Positions 1 through 7,074 of a stretch of 10,988 nucleotides of DNA are shown in pieces; the stretch's first letter is position 1; every line of letters begins with the position of its first letter. Source of the DNA: an uncultured Verrucomicrobiota bacterium (lineage in GTDB: Bacteria; Verrucomicrobiota; Verrucomicrobiia; Limisphaerales; SXTU01); the NCBI GenBank assembly GCA_903863315.1, contig CAIPBN010000714.1, positions 1-10,988 of the forward strand, in the 5' to 3' direction. The notes beneath the pieces are model-generated. The model saw only the letters and a list, made by a program, of their open reading frames with translations. It had not been told where the DNA came from and searched no databases. The position numbers and the translations under genes are program-made.

Positions 1-383
1 CCCTCGTCCCGAAAGAGCGTGATGGCCCCGCAGAACGCCGCCTGCGGGTGGTGCACGAGCAGTTGGAGCATTTTTTCAACGACCCCAGGCAGCAAGCTAT
101 CATCGGCCGCCAGCCCCAGGAAATAGTCGCCTGTCGCCAAATCCAGTCCTCGATTGAGGCTGGCGATCACGCCTAAATTGCGTTCGTTCCGATAGACCTT
201 CACCACCGGGCTCTGACGAGCCAGTGATTCCATGACGGCCACGCTGTCGTCCGTGGAACCATCGTCGAGCAAGATTAGTTCCGTCGGCAGCACCGACTGG
301 GACAAAACACTAGCCACACAGGCCGGCAGGTGCCGGCCGTGGTTCAGGTTCGGCACGAAGATGGTCAGGCTCGGCAGTTTCAT
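1..383 (-). CDS. Family 2 glycosyltransferase, N-terminal part (cut by window edge)
   Basis: The frame runs from an ATG at 383 to the left edge without a stop, giving 127 codons of the N-terminal part. It reads as a GT-A fold family 2 glycosyltransferase, which transfers a sugar from a nucleotide-sugar donor. Visible signatures are the first strand SLTIFVPNLNHGRHL (residues 5-19), the nucleotide-binding LDDGSTDDS (39-47), RNLGVIASLNRGL (68-80), and LAADDS (91-96), which carries the DxD-like metal/donor-binding acidic pair. There is no signal peptide or membrane segment in the visible part. An in-frame TGA upstream with no other ATG between supports this start. No Shine-Dalgarno sequence is visible, but a promoter-like sequence lies immediately upstream. 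Such enzymes usually build surface polysaccharides or lipid-linked glycans; the acceptor cannot be told. The C-terminal part lies outside the window. Confidence 0.9.
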   Translation of the reverse strand, partial: MKLPSLTIFVPNLNHGRHLPACVASVLSQSVLPTELILLDDGSTDDSVAVMESLARQSPVVKVYRNERNLGVIASLNRGLDLATGDYFLGLAADDSLLPGVVEKMLQLLVHHPQAAFCGAITLFRDE

Positions 384-396
384 CCGCGAATTTTCA

Positions 397-425
397 ATTA
401 TCGAAGTAAATCAAGGAGCTGTCCA
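397..425 (-). promoter_or_regulatory. Sigma70-like promoter with a very short leader for the glycosyltransferase
   Basis: Read on the minus strand, TGGACA (420-425, 5 of 6 matches to TTGACA) is separated by exactly 17 bases from GATAAT (397-402, 5 of 6 matches to TATAAT). It sits in an AT-rich patch within otherwise GC-rich DNA. Transcription would start near 388-391, only about 5-8 bases before the ATG at 383, so the mRNA would be leaderless or nearly so. That fits the absence of a Shine-Dalgarno sequence. The call is by consensus matching only. Confidence 0.5.
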
Positions 426-545
426 CGCAGAGCTGGCCTGCAAAGGAACGACCCGCGTGGCAGCGATGCTGATGCAGCCTTGGGCCATTTCGCAGACGTG
501 AAGTAAACGCGTTCCATGGAGCTGAGGGACAAAAGCGCGCTGCCA

Positions 546-1667
546 TCAAAGCACATTCACTCCCACTGCCTGCCGCAATTCCTTCATCCCTTCCACTTCC
601 AATCGCCAGCGCAAGCCTTGCACAATGTCGCGGTTGAGGCCGGGGCCTTCATAAACGAGACCGGAGTAAACCTGCACGAGCGACGCGCCCGCCTTGATTT
701 TCTCCCACGCATCCGCCGCGCTGGCGATGCCACCAACACCGATGATGGGCACCGCACCCTTGGTCCGCTGGAAGAGATGCCGAATCACCTCTGTGCTGCG
801 TGCGCGCAGTGGCCGCCCGCTCAGGCCGCCGGTCTCGGCGTAAATTTGCTTGAGCCGCGCATCGTTGGTCACCGGGCGCGCGATGGTGGTATTCGTGGCG
901 ACAATGCCGGCGAGCTGGCGCGGACCAACCAGTTCGACAATCTCATCGAGCGCCTCAAAAGTGAGGTCAGGCGCAACCTTGACGAGAATGGGCTTGGGCT
1001 TGCCAATCTTGGTGGCCTTTGCCTGCTTCGCGTTGACCTGTTGGAGCGCAACGAGGATTTCATCCAGCGCGGCCTTGTCCTGAAGCTGCCGAAGGTTCGG
1101 CGTGTTCGGAGAGCTGACATTGACCACGAAGAAATCGGCGTGCGGCCAGAGGACGCGGAAGGAATTAGCGTAGTCGTCCGCAGCTTCTTCGAGCGGCGTA
1201 ATCTTCGACTTGCCAAGGTTGATGCCGATGGGGTGGTCCGGCCATCGACCCTGATCGCGCCATGTGGAGAGTCGATCGGCCAGTGCGCGAGCACCGCCGT
1301 TATTGAAGCCCATCCGATTGACGAGCGCCTCGTCAGCGATGGCACGAAACATCCGCGGCTGCGGATTGCCCGGCTGCGCGTGCCATGTCACCCCCCCCAG
1401 CTCGCTGAAGCCGAAGCCGAGCGACCGCCAGACGGGAACGGCGGCAGCCTGCTTGTCCATGCCTGCAGCGAGGCCCACGGGGTTCGGAAAGCGCAGTCCA
1501 AAGAGACTGACGGGCAGCTCGGGTGCACGGCAACAAGTCTCGATAATTCCACATAGTGCGGGGCGTCGGGCCGCGTAGCTGAGCGCTGCCAGCGTGCGAT
1601 TGTGAATCTCCTCAGAGGGCTGTGTAAACAGCGCCGGGCGAATGACAGTCCGATAGAACCAGCTCAT
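546..1667 (-). CDS. pyrD: Dihydroorotate dehydrogenase (quinone), class 2
   Basis: This enzyme oxidises dihydroorotate to orotate in de novo pyrimidine synthesis, using FMN and passing electrons to membrane quinone. The 373-residue protein has the class 2 layout: an N-terminal helical part (about 1-45) that forms the membrane/quinone tunnel, then a TIM barrel. Motifs seen are FPNPVGLAAGMDK (60-72), NRMGFNNGG (117-125), NVSSPNTPNLRQLQ (183-196), KVAPDL (230-235), NTT (259-261), GGLSGRPL (280-287), GVGGI (310-314) and QVYSGLVYEGP (332-342). Ser186 aligns with the catalytic base Ser175 of E. coli PyrD, with Asn183 and Asn188 conserved beside it. A run of eight C on the plus strand (1391-1398) encodes Gly-Gly-Val in frame and does not break the gene. 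It starts 71 bp after the DUF1553 stop and may be cotranscribed with it; no strong ribosome binding site is seen. It ends in TGA. Confidence 0.96.
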   Translation of the reverse strand: MSWFYRTVIRPALFTQPSEEIHNRTLAALSYAARRPALCGIIETCCRAPELPVSLFGLRFPNPVGLAAGMDKQAAAVPVWRSLGFGFSELGGVTWHAQPGNPQPRMFRAIADEALVNRMGFNNGGARALADRLSTWRDQGRWPDHPIGINLGKSKITPLEEAADDYANSFRVLWPHADFFVVNVSSPNTPNLRQLQDKAALDEILVALQQVNAKQAKATKIGKPKPILVKVAPDLTFEALDEIVELVGPRQLAGIVATNTTIARPVTNDARLKQIYAETGGLSGRPLRARSTEVIRHLFQRTKGAVPIIGVGGIASAADAWEKIKAGASLVQVYSGLVYEGPGLNRDIVQGLRWRLEVEGMKELRQAVGVNVL

Positions 1668-1738
1668 GCGCCAAGGAAGCTAGCCAAGCCGGCAACGAGA
1701 TGCCAGCACGCGCACGACTGTTCAAAGCCATTGAACAA

Positions 1739-3754
1739 CTACCGGTTGAACAGGAACGCCGGGTTGTTGATCAGCGCCCAGGCGAGATCCTGAGCGCCGA
1801 TGAGGCGGGCCTGCTCCAGTTGCTTCGTGCCCAGCTCGGCGGCGCGCTTGAGCGTGGCGAGTTTCGGATCCGAGGACAACGGTTCGCCCAGGCGCTTCAC
1901 GGACTCCTGAAGCTCCTTGAGGTGCGGATCAATCGGCCTCGGCTTCTTCGCGTCGGCCAGTTCCTTGGTGCGCTTGGCCAGCTCGGCGTCGTTGGCGCGG
2001 ACAATCTTCTCGAAGTCGGCCTTTTGCTCCTTCGTGCGCAGGTCTGCCGGCATGGCAAGCACGGCCCGCAGCTCCTCGGACTGGCTGAGTCCGGGGGACT
2101 TGACGCCGGTGCCCGAGAGGCGGAAGCGACCCAGCGTATAGCCCTTGTCCTCACCACCGTTGAACTGCTGGGTCATTTTCACCGTGAGAATCACGTTGGC
2201 GGTGTTCGTGAGCGGGGTCTTCAGCTCGTAGGTGGCCCAGTGGGTCGCGCCGCCGTTGGGCGAGACAGCCCAGCCCTGCTGACGGTTGTTGCCGCCGTCG
2301 ATAGACTTGGCGACCTCGAAGTTCTCCTGGCTGAAGTCAGCGAGCGCCTTTTGCAGTTCCACCTTCTTCACCTCCGCCGGCTTGCCCTTGGGCGCGACGG
2401 ACAAGCTGATCTCGTTCAGCACGAAATTGCCGTCGGGGGCGCGACCAGGGCCGTTCTTGGGGAAGCGCTTGTCCGTCAAAGCTTCGAGGCGAAGCGCGTT
2501 CAACTCCTTCAGGTCAGTCTCGATGGTGAAGGTGTATTCTGCGCGGGGCGCCTTGCCGGCGGTGACGACGACGGACTTGTCCGATTCCTGCTCCAGCTTC
2601 AAGTCGCCGGTGGACTTAAGGTTCTTCGTGGTGAAGGCACTCCAAGTGGTCTTCAAGTCCTGCTTCTTCTCGAACTCGGCGAGACGCTTGGGGAAGTCCT
2701 GCTCGTTGAAGCGCTTCAGCTCGGCCTCCGCCTTGGCGGTGCGTTCTTTCTGTTCGGCATCGAGCTTCGCCTCACGCGGGGCGATTTCCTTCTCATAGCT
2801 GGCCAGCTCGGTCTTGGCGTCGGCCAAGTCCTTCGCGCGGGTTTCTTCGCGCTTCTTCTGGATGGTCGGGAAGACTTTTTCATAATCAGCCAGCGAGACG
2901 GTTACTGTCGCAGCATCAGCCTTCATCGTGGCCCAGCTCTTCAGGGTGGCCTCGATCTCCGAGGCGCGGGCGGGGCGATTCATGATGCGGAGGAACAGCT
3001 CGTTGATCAATTCGCGGTCGTCGGTGACTTCCTTCGCCAGCTTCGCAATCGCATTGTCCGACGCGCTCACGGCATCGCCGACGGTCGCGCCGGAGATGAG
3101 TGCCATGATGGGCCCGAGCTGGATGTCGCTGGTGCGCTCGCACTCGCAGGCGGACTCGCGGGGCGGCTTGCCCATCGTGGCGAAGAAGCCGTCCGGCAGC
3201 TTGAAGCCGGTGTCCGCGAGCTGCGCGGCACGCGTGCCGGCGGGCACGCCGGGGATGTTCGACTTCGCGCCCGTCACTTTGTAAATCGTGTCGTAGAGCA
3301 CCTCGGCAGGCAGGCGGCGCGCGGTGGCGTGGGAGAAGTTGATTTTGTCGTCCTCGTTCCACTTGTGCGAGGCGACCGAGAGCTGGTAGGTGCGGGACTT
3401 GGTGATGAGTTTCATCAAATGCCGCGTGTTGAAGCCGCTGTCCACGAACTCCTTCGTGAGGTAGTCCAGCAGCTCGGGATTGCTCGGCGGATTGCCGGCG
3501 CGGATGTCGTCCAGCGGCTCAATGACGCCGACGCCGGTGAGGTAGCCCCAGATGCGGTTGGCGAAGCTGGAGGCGAAGTAGCGGTTGTCTTTCGCGGTGA
3601 TCCACATCGCCAGCTCCTCGCGGCGGGAAAGCTTTTTCTTCTCGGTGGCGGGCTTGCCATTCTCATCGCAGGTGGCGGGATACGGGAACTGCGGCGGCGT
3701 CTCCTTGCCAGTGCGGTCGTGCTTCACCTCGCCGGAAGCGAGTTCCTCGATGAT
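1739..3754 (-). CDS. C-terminal DUF1553 part of an amber-interrupted cytochrome/DUF1549/DUF1553 protein
   Basis: This segment follows the TAG at 3755-3757 in the same frame as the upstream part: nine codons (IIEELASGE), then a GTG at 3727, the only plausible restart, giving 662 residues to a TAG at 1739. Numbered from that GTG, DUF1553 is recognisable at about 34-260 (SRREELAMWI, NRIWGYLTG, DDIRAGNPPSNPELLDYL, RRLPAEVLYD) and closes with DLAWALINNPAFLFNR (647-662), the usual family end. Between them lie a charged Lys/Glu/Ala-rich coiled-coil-like stretch (about 283-357), a probable beta-sandwich module (about 360-541, with GPGRAPDGNFVLNEI and GRFRLSGT), and a second helical stretch (about 547-645). 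No signal peptide is present, so if made alone it would stay in the cytoplasm, unlike the intact parent. Family function is not established; members are common in Planctomycetes and Verrucomicrobia. I infer it is the 3' half of a broken gene or of one gene carrying a sequencing error. Confidence 0.85.
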   Translation of the reverse strand: MIEELASGEVKHDRTGKETPPQFPYPATCDENGKPATEKKKLSRREELAMWITAKDNRYFASSFANRIWGYLTGVGVIEPLDDIRAGNPPSNPELLDYLTKEFVDSGFNTRHLMKLITKSRTYQLSVASHKWNEDDKINFSHATARRLPAEVLYDTIYKVTGAKSNIPGVPAGTRAAQLADTGFKLPDGFFATMGKPPRESACECERTSDIQLGPIMALISGATVGDAVSASDNAIAKLAKEVTDDRELINELFLRIMNRPARASEIEATLKSWATMKADAATVTVSLADYEKVFPTIQKKREETRAKDLADAKTELASYEKEIAPREAKLDAEQKERTAKAEAELKRFNEQDFPKRLAEFEKKQDLKTTWSAFTTKNLKSTGDLKLEQESDKSVVVTAGKAPRAEYTFTIETDLKELNALRLEALTDKRFPKNGPGRAPDGNFVLNEISLSVAPKGKPAEVKKVELQKALADFSQENFEVAKSIDGGNNRQQGWAVSPNGGATHWATYELKTPLTNTANVILTVKMTQQFNGGEDKGYTLGRFRLSGTGVKSPGLSQSEELRAVLAMPADLRTKEQKADFEKIVRANDAELAKRTKELADAKKPRPIDPHLKELQESVKRLGEPLSSDPKLATLKRAAELGTKQLEQARLIGAQDLAWALINNPAFLFNR

Positions 3755-3757
3755 CTA
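3755..3757 (-). other. In-frame amber codon splitting one long reading frame
   Basis: On the minus strand the frame reads ...Gly-Lys-Pro-Ile-Tyr-TAG-Ile-Ile-Glu-Glu... and stays in register on both sides. The upstream side ends at the close of DUF1549 and the downstream side opens into DUF1553, domains normally joined in one polypeptide. A single base change from GAG (Glu) would create it. The codon lies in a 13-base palindrome, GATCTA-A-TAGATC (3752-3764). Amber is not globally reassigned here, because TAG also ends the DUF1553 segment and the AEC permease. Confidence 0.9.
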
Positions 3758-6700
3758 ATAGATCGGCTTGCCGCCCTCGACCGCCGTGCCGCCGAGCAGC
3801 TTGTCGCCACCGGCGGGATCCTTCTTCAACCCGACGCGCGCGAAATACGCGGCGGTCTGATAATACTGGTCCTGCGTCCAGCGCTCAAAGGGATGATCGT
3901 GGCACTTGTTGCAGTTGAAGCGCACGGCGAGAAAGAGGTGCGTGGTGTTCTCCATCGTGTCCTCTGGCTTGCGGAGAATCTTGTAGTAGCTCGCGGGCGG
4001 GTTGTCCTTGTTCGAGCCGGAGGCGGTGATGATTTTGCGCGCGAACTCGTCGTGCGGCGTGTTCTTTGCAATCTCGTTGCGAATCCAGTCGCGGAACGCC
4101 TTCGCGCCTTCCGCCCCGAGGAACTTGCTGTTCACCTGGAGCAGGTCGGCCCACTTGTTCGACCAATGGTCAACGTAGTCCTCGCTGCCCACGAGTCGGT
4201 CCACGAGCGCGTCGCGCTTCTCGCGGGTCGTGCGTTTGTCGGAAAGGAAGGCCTTGACCTCATCCGCCGTCGGCGGCACGCCGGTCAGGTCGAGGTAAAC
4301 GCGGCGGATAAACTCGTCGTCGGTGCAAAGGCCGCTGGGCAGGATTTTCATGCGCTGCCACTTCGCAGCGGTGAACTCGTCCACCTTGTTCCACTTCTCC
4401 GGCTCGGCCCACGCGAAGCCGCTGCGGTCGCCCATCACAGTGACGGTCGTCGCCGCGTAGGCACCTTCAAAGCGCGCCAGCATCGGAGCCTCGCCCCGCC
4501 GCAGCGTCGTCACCACGTTGGCGCTGTCGGTCTTGGCCACGTCCTGGTTGCCCGTGTCCACGAATGCGAGCGTCGTCACGTCGCGCGTGGAGCCGTCGGC
4601 GTAAGTGGCGATGACGCGCATTTGCTGCCGCGCGCCGACCTTCTGAACGACGGGGTTTTGTGGGGACAACTCGATCTTCGTCACGCGCGGAGCCTTGGCG
4701 TTGAGCTTCGCGCCCGCGCCGATCCACTCACGGATGATGCGGTAGTTGAGGCTGCCCGGCTCGAAGACTTGCTGGCCCTGATGCGGCACGGCGGCCGTGG
4801 CTTTGAGCAGCATGAGCGAGTCGTCCGGCGAGGCGACATTTGCCCGGCGACTGGCGAGTTCGTCGGTGAACGCGCGCACGTCATACTCGGCGTCGTAGCC
4901 GCGCAGCGAGAGCTTGAAGCCGTTCTTGCCGTCCTTCGCGCCGTGGCAGGTGCCTTGGTTGCAACCGGCCTTGGTCAGCACCGGATTCACGTCGCGGATG
5001 AAGTCGGTGTCCAGGTCCTTGCCGATGTTGGAGACCTTCACCGGGACGGAGATGGACTTGCCGGCGAGTGTGGCTTTCACCGTCACGGAGCCGTTGGCCT
5101 TCGGAAGCACGACACCAGTATCCGAGACGCTCGCAGCGCTCTTGCTAAAGCCGCTGAGTTCGAGTTTCGCAAGGCGCGTCACGTCGAGCGCTTCACCGTT
5201 GGCGAGGCGGGCGGTAACGAGGATCTGCGCGCTGTCAGTCCAACGGCTGAGAGCAATGGACTTCGGCTCAACTTCGAGCGCAACGACCTTGGCGTCCTTC
5301 GGCAACGATTCCGGCTCGCCATCGGTCTTCGCGACGGGGGCAGCGGGCGCTTCAAATTTCTTCGCCGCGAGCGCCTTGCTGGCGGCGGTGACGTTCACGC
5401 TGGGGAACTCCTTGAGCACCGAGCCGTTTTCCGCGTTGAACAGACGGATAAGGCCATCCGACCCGGCGGCGGCCACGGTCTTCGCGTCGGGCGCGATGGC
5501 GACGGCGAAGACGCCGGCCCGCGGGACTGGAATCTTGAAGAGCGTCTTGGTGCCGCTGGCCCGGTATTTGGCGATGACTTCCTTGTCCTGCGGCGTGCGG
5601 CTGGCGGGGATTTTCTTCATCACGTCGGCCATCTCCTTCGTGATGGCGTTGGTGCTGAAGGTGAAGGTCGAGGCGAAGACCTCGCCCTTGTTGTCGAGCG
5701 CACTGCCGGCGGCGAGCAGCTTGCCGTCCGCACTCCATGCGACGGACGTGACACGGCCCAACATTGCGTCGAAGAAGAAGATGCCGTTCGAGTCGTCGCC
5801 AATCTGGCGCGGCGCGGTGCGGAAGTATTGGTAGAGCTTGGGCAGGCCGTCGGAACCACCCATGAGGATTTCCTCGCGGAGCGGGTGGCGCGACACGGTG
5901 GCGACGCCGCCCTTGAGCGCGTTGGGCGTGATGCTCGTGATGTTGTCCACGAAGCGCTGCGTGGCGAGTTCAGTGAGCTTCGCAGTCATGTCGCGCGAGA
6001 CGGAGATGACGTGGTCGCCCTTGAGGGACCAGGTGGTGTCGAGCGCCCAGTCGCTGTGCGACCCCATAAACATCACCTGCTTGCCGGCGTCGGCCTCGAT
6101 AGCGCGCACCGTGTTGTCACCGCAGCCGAAGGCGATGAGCTTGCCGTCCGGCGACCAGCTCGCGCCGTAGAGCGTGTCGTAGGTGACGGAGTGCGAGAGC
6201 GTGAGCTTGCGCTGGGTCACATCCCAAACCTGGATTTCGCCCATGCGCCCCGGCAGACCGCCCGCGACGGCGAGGCGCTTGCCATCAGGAGAGAATTTCA
6301 CGGACTCAATGCGTTCGCTGAGACCGACGAGCCGCGCGGCAAGACCGGAACCGTCAGCCTTGTGGAGGAGAACCTCGTGGAAGCCCGCCACCGCAAGGAA
6401 CTGGCCGTCGGTCGAGTAGTCAATTGAGGTGATGACCGGCGGTAGCGAATAAACCGGCGGGTGGTTCATGTCGTAACGCTCGCGAGCGTTGGCCGGCGTG
6501 TCGTCAATCGCGCCCTGCGCAACCCAGTTGCGGATGGTCTCGATTTCGGTCGCGTGCAGTGGCTTCTTGCCCTCGGGCATCTCGGCCTTGCCGTCCTTGG
6601 GCGTGATGAGCTTCACCAAGTTTGACTTGTCCGGGGCCTTCGCGACGATGGCGGCTTCCTTGCTGTCACCCGCGCCGAGCATCAGTTTGAAATCCGTCAT

Positions 6701-6889
6701 CACATAGCCGCCCTTGGACTTGGCGGGCTGGTGGCAGCCCTGGCAATTGGCCTGGAATATGGGGCGGACGTCTTTGTAGTAACTGACCTTTTTCGGCGAC
6801 GCGGACTTCTTGTCGGCGGGGGCGGCGAGGAGGCTGGCGACGGCGAGCGTGAGCGCGCCGAGGCCGGTCAGGAGTTGCTTGCAGTTCAT
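3755..6889 (-). CDS. Secreted multi-heme cytochrome c / WD40 / DUF1549 protein, N-terminal part of an amber-split gene
   Basis: From the ATG at 6889 this is 1044 residues, ending at an amber codon. The start is chosen because a signal peptide follows at once (Met-Asn-Cys-Lys, then a hydrophobic stretch to about residue 23 ending LLAAPADKK); the frame opens further to a TTG at 6949, which would bury that signal. In order: a planctomycete-type cytochrome c domain with heme motif CQGCH (49-53); a beta-propeller at about 150-500 with WD40-like blades (FSPDGKRLAVAG, WSPDGKLIAFG, WSADGKLLAAG, GSDGLIRLFNAENG); a bacterial Ig-like segment (about 540-620); a second cytochrome motif CNQGTCHG (643-650, C-x4-CH); another Ig-like segment (about 740-820); and DUF1549 (about 833-1035) with CNKCHDHPF (993-1001). 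Three heme attachment motifs imply a periplasmic or surface redox role. Homologues normally continue into DUF1553, which here lies beyond the stop. The substrate is unknown; glycan breakdown is often proposed from gene context. Confidence 0.9.
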   Translation of the reverse strand: MNCKQLLTGLGALTLAVASLLAAPADKKSASPKKVSYYKDVRPIFQANCQGCHQPAKSKGGYVMTDFKLMLGAGDSKEAAIVAKAPDKSNLVKLITPKDGKAEMPEGKKPLHATEIETIRNWVAQGAIDDTPANARERYDMNHPPVYSLPPVITSIDYSTDGQFLAVAGFHEVLLHKADGSGLAARLVGLSERIESVKFSPDGKRLAVAGGLPGRMGEIQVWDVTQRKLTLSHSVTYDTLYGASWSPDGKLIAFGCGDNTVRAIEADAGKQVMFMGSHSDWALDTTWSLKGDHVISVSRDMTAKLTELATQRFVDNITSITPNALKGGVATVSRHPLREEILMGGSDGLPKLYQYFRTAPRQIGDDSNGIFFFDAMLGRVTSVAWSADGKLLAAGSALDNKGEVFASTFTFSTNAITKEMADVMKKIPASRTPQDKEVIAKYRASGTKTLFKIPVPRAGVFAVAIAPDAKTVAAAGSDGLIRLFNAENGSVLKEFPSVNVTAASKALAAKKFEAPAAPVAKTDGEPESLPKDAKVVALEVEPKSIALSRWTDSAQILVTARLANGEALDVTRLAKLELSGFSKSAASVSDTGVVLPKANGSVTVKATLAGKSISVPVKVSNIGKDLDTDFIRDVNPVLTKAGCNQGTCHGAKDGKNGFKLSLRGYDAEYDVRAFTDELASRRANVASPDDSLMLLKATAAVPHQGQQVFEPGSLNYRIIREWIGAGAKLNAKAPRVTKIELSPQNPVVQKVGARQQMRVIATYADGSTRDVTTLAFVDTGNQDVAKTDSANVVTTLRRGEAPMLARFEGAYAATTVTVMGDRSGFAWAEPEKWNKVDEFTAAKWQRMKILPSGLCTDDEFIRRVYLDLTGVPPTADEVKAFLSDKRTTREKRDALVDRLVGSEDYVDHWSNKWADLLQVNSKFLGAEGAKAFRDWIRNEIAKNTPHDEFARKIITASGSNKDNPPASYYKILRKPEDTMENTTHLFLAVRFNCNKCHDHPFERWTQDQYYQTAAYFARVGLKKDPAGGDKLLGGTAVEGGKPIY

Positions 6890-6971
6890 GGCTTGAAAAT
6901 GCGCTAACTCCGCCGACGCGGCAACAACGCAACGCACGGCGGAAGTCAATGGAGACGGACGGCTCGCGAGG

Positions 6972-6984
6972 GGTGAAATTCACC
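6972..6984. promoter_or_regulatory. Short palindrome upstream of the cytochrome gene, possible operator
   Basis: GGTGAA-A-TTCACC is a perfect inverted repeat with 6-base arms and a one-base centre. It lies 83-95 bases upstream of the cytochrome-gene ATG and downstream of the terminator of the preceding gene, where an operator would be expected. No convincing -35/-10 pair was found between it and the gene, and a repeat this short can arise by chance. Confidence 0.25.
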
Positions 6985-7020
6985 AACGATGTGGAGTTCT
7001 CGGACTCGTCACCGCACTAC

Positions 7021-7053
7021 AAAAAAGCCCGCGTCCGTTGCCGGGCGCGGGCT
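7021..7053 (-). terminator. Rho-independent terminator after the RR-type Gfo/Idh/MocA gene
   Basis: On the minus strand AGCCCGCG (7046-7053) and CGCGGGCT (7026-7033) form a perfect 8-bp GC-rich stem around a 12-base loop, followed directly by a T run (7021-7026 on the plus strand is AAAAAA). It begins about 21 bases after the oxidoreductase stop codon. It separates that gene from the downstream cytochrome gene, which therefore needs its own promoter. Confidence 0.9.
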
Positions 7054-7074
7054 GGGTGCGAGAACTGGTCCAGC

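Noticed and set aside
1391..1398. Run of eight C as a frameshift or phase-variation site in pyrD
   Set aside because: The frame is intact across it and encodes the expected Gly-Gly-Val. An 8-base run in GC-rich DNA alone is not evidence of phase variation.
516..1556. Plus-strand open frame of 346 codons
   Set aside because: Antisense to pyrD, which has every expected catalytic and FMN-binding motif.
3755..3757. Genome-wide reassignment of TAG as a sense codon
   Set aside because: TAG closes the DUF1553 frame exactly after its usual family C-terminus and also ends the AEC permease, so it acts as a normal stop in this organism.
1700..6427. Open frame of 1575 codons on the plus strand
   Set aside because: It lies antisense to the cytochrome/DUF1553 gene, is rich in Arg, Val, Leu, Gly and Ala in the manner of GC-rich shadow frames, and shows no domain or motif. 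The minus strand carries clear family motifs throughout.
6890..6949. TTG start at 6949 for the cytochrome gene
   Set aside because: It adds 20 residues before an evident signal peptide that begins at the ATG at 6889.
6890..7020. TTGACT on the minus strand as a -35 box for the cytochrome gene
   Set aside because: No acceptable -10 hexamer lies 15-19 bases downstream of it, so no promoter is called.
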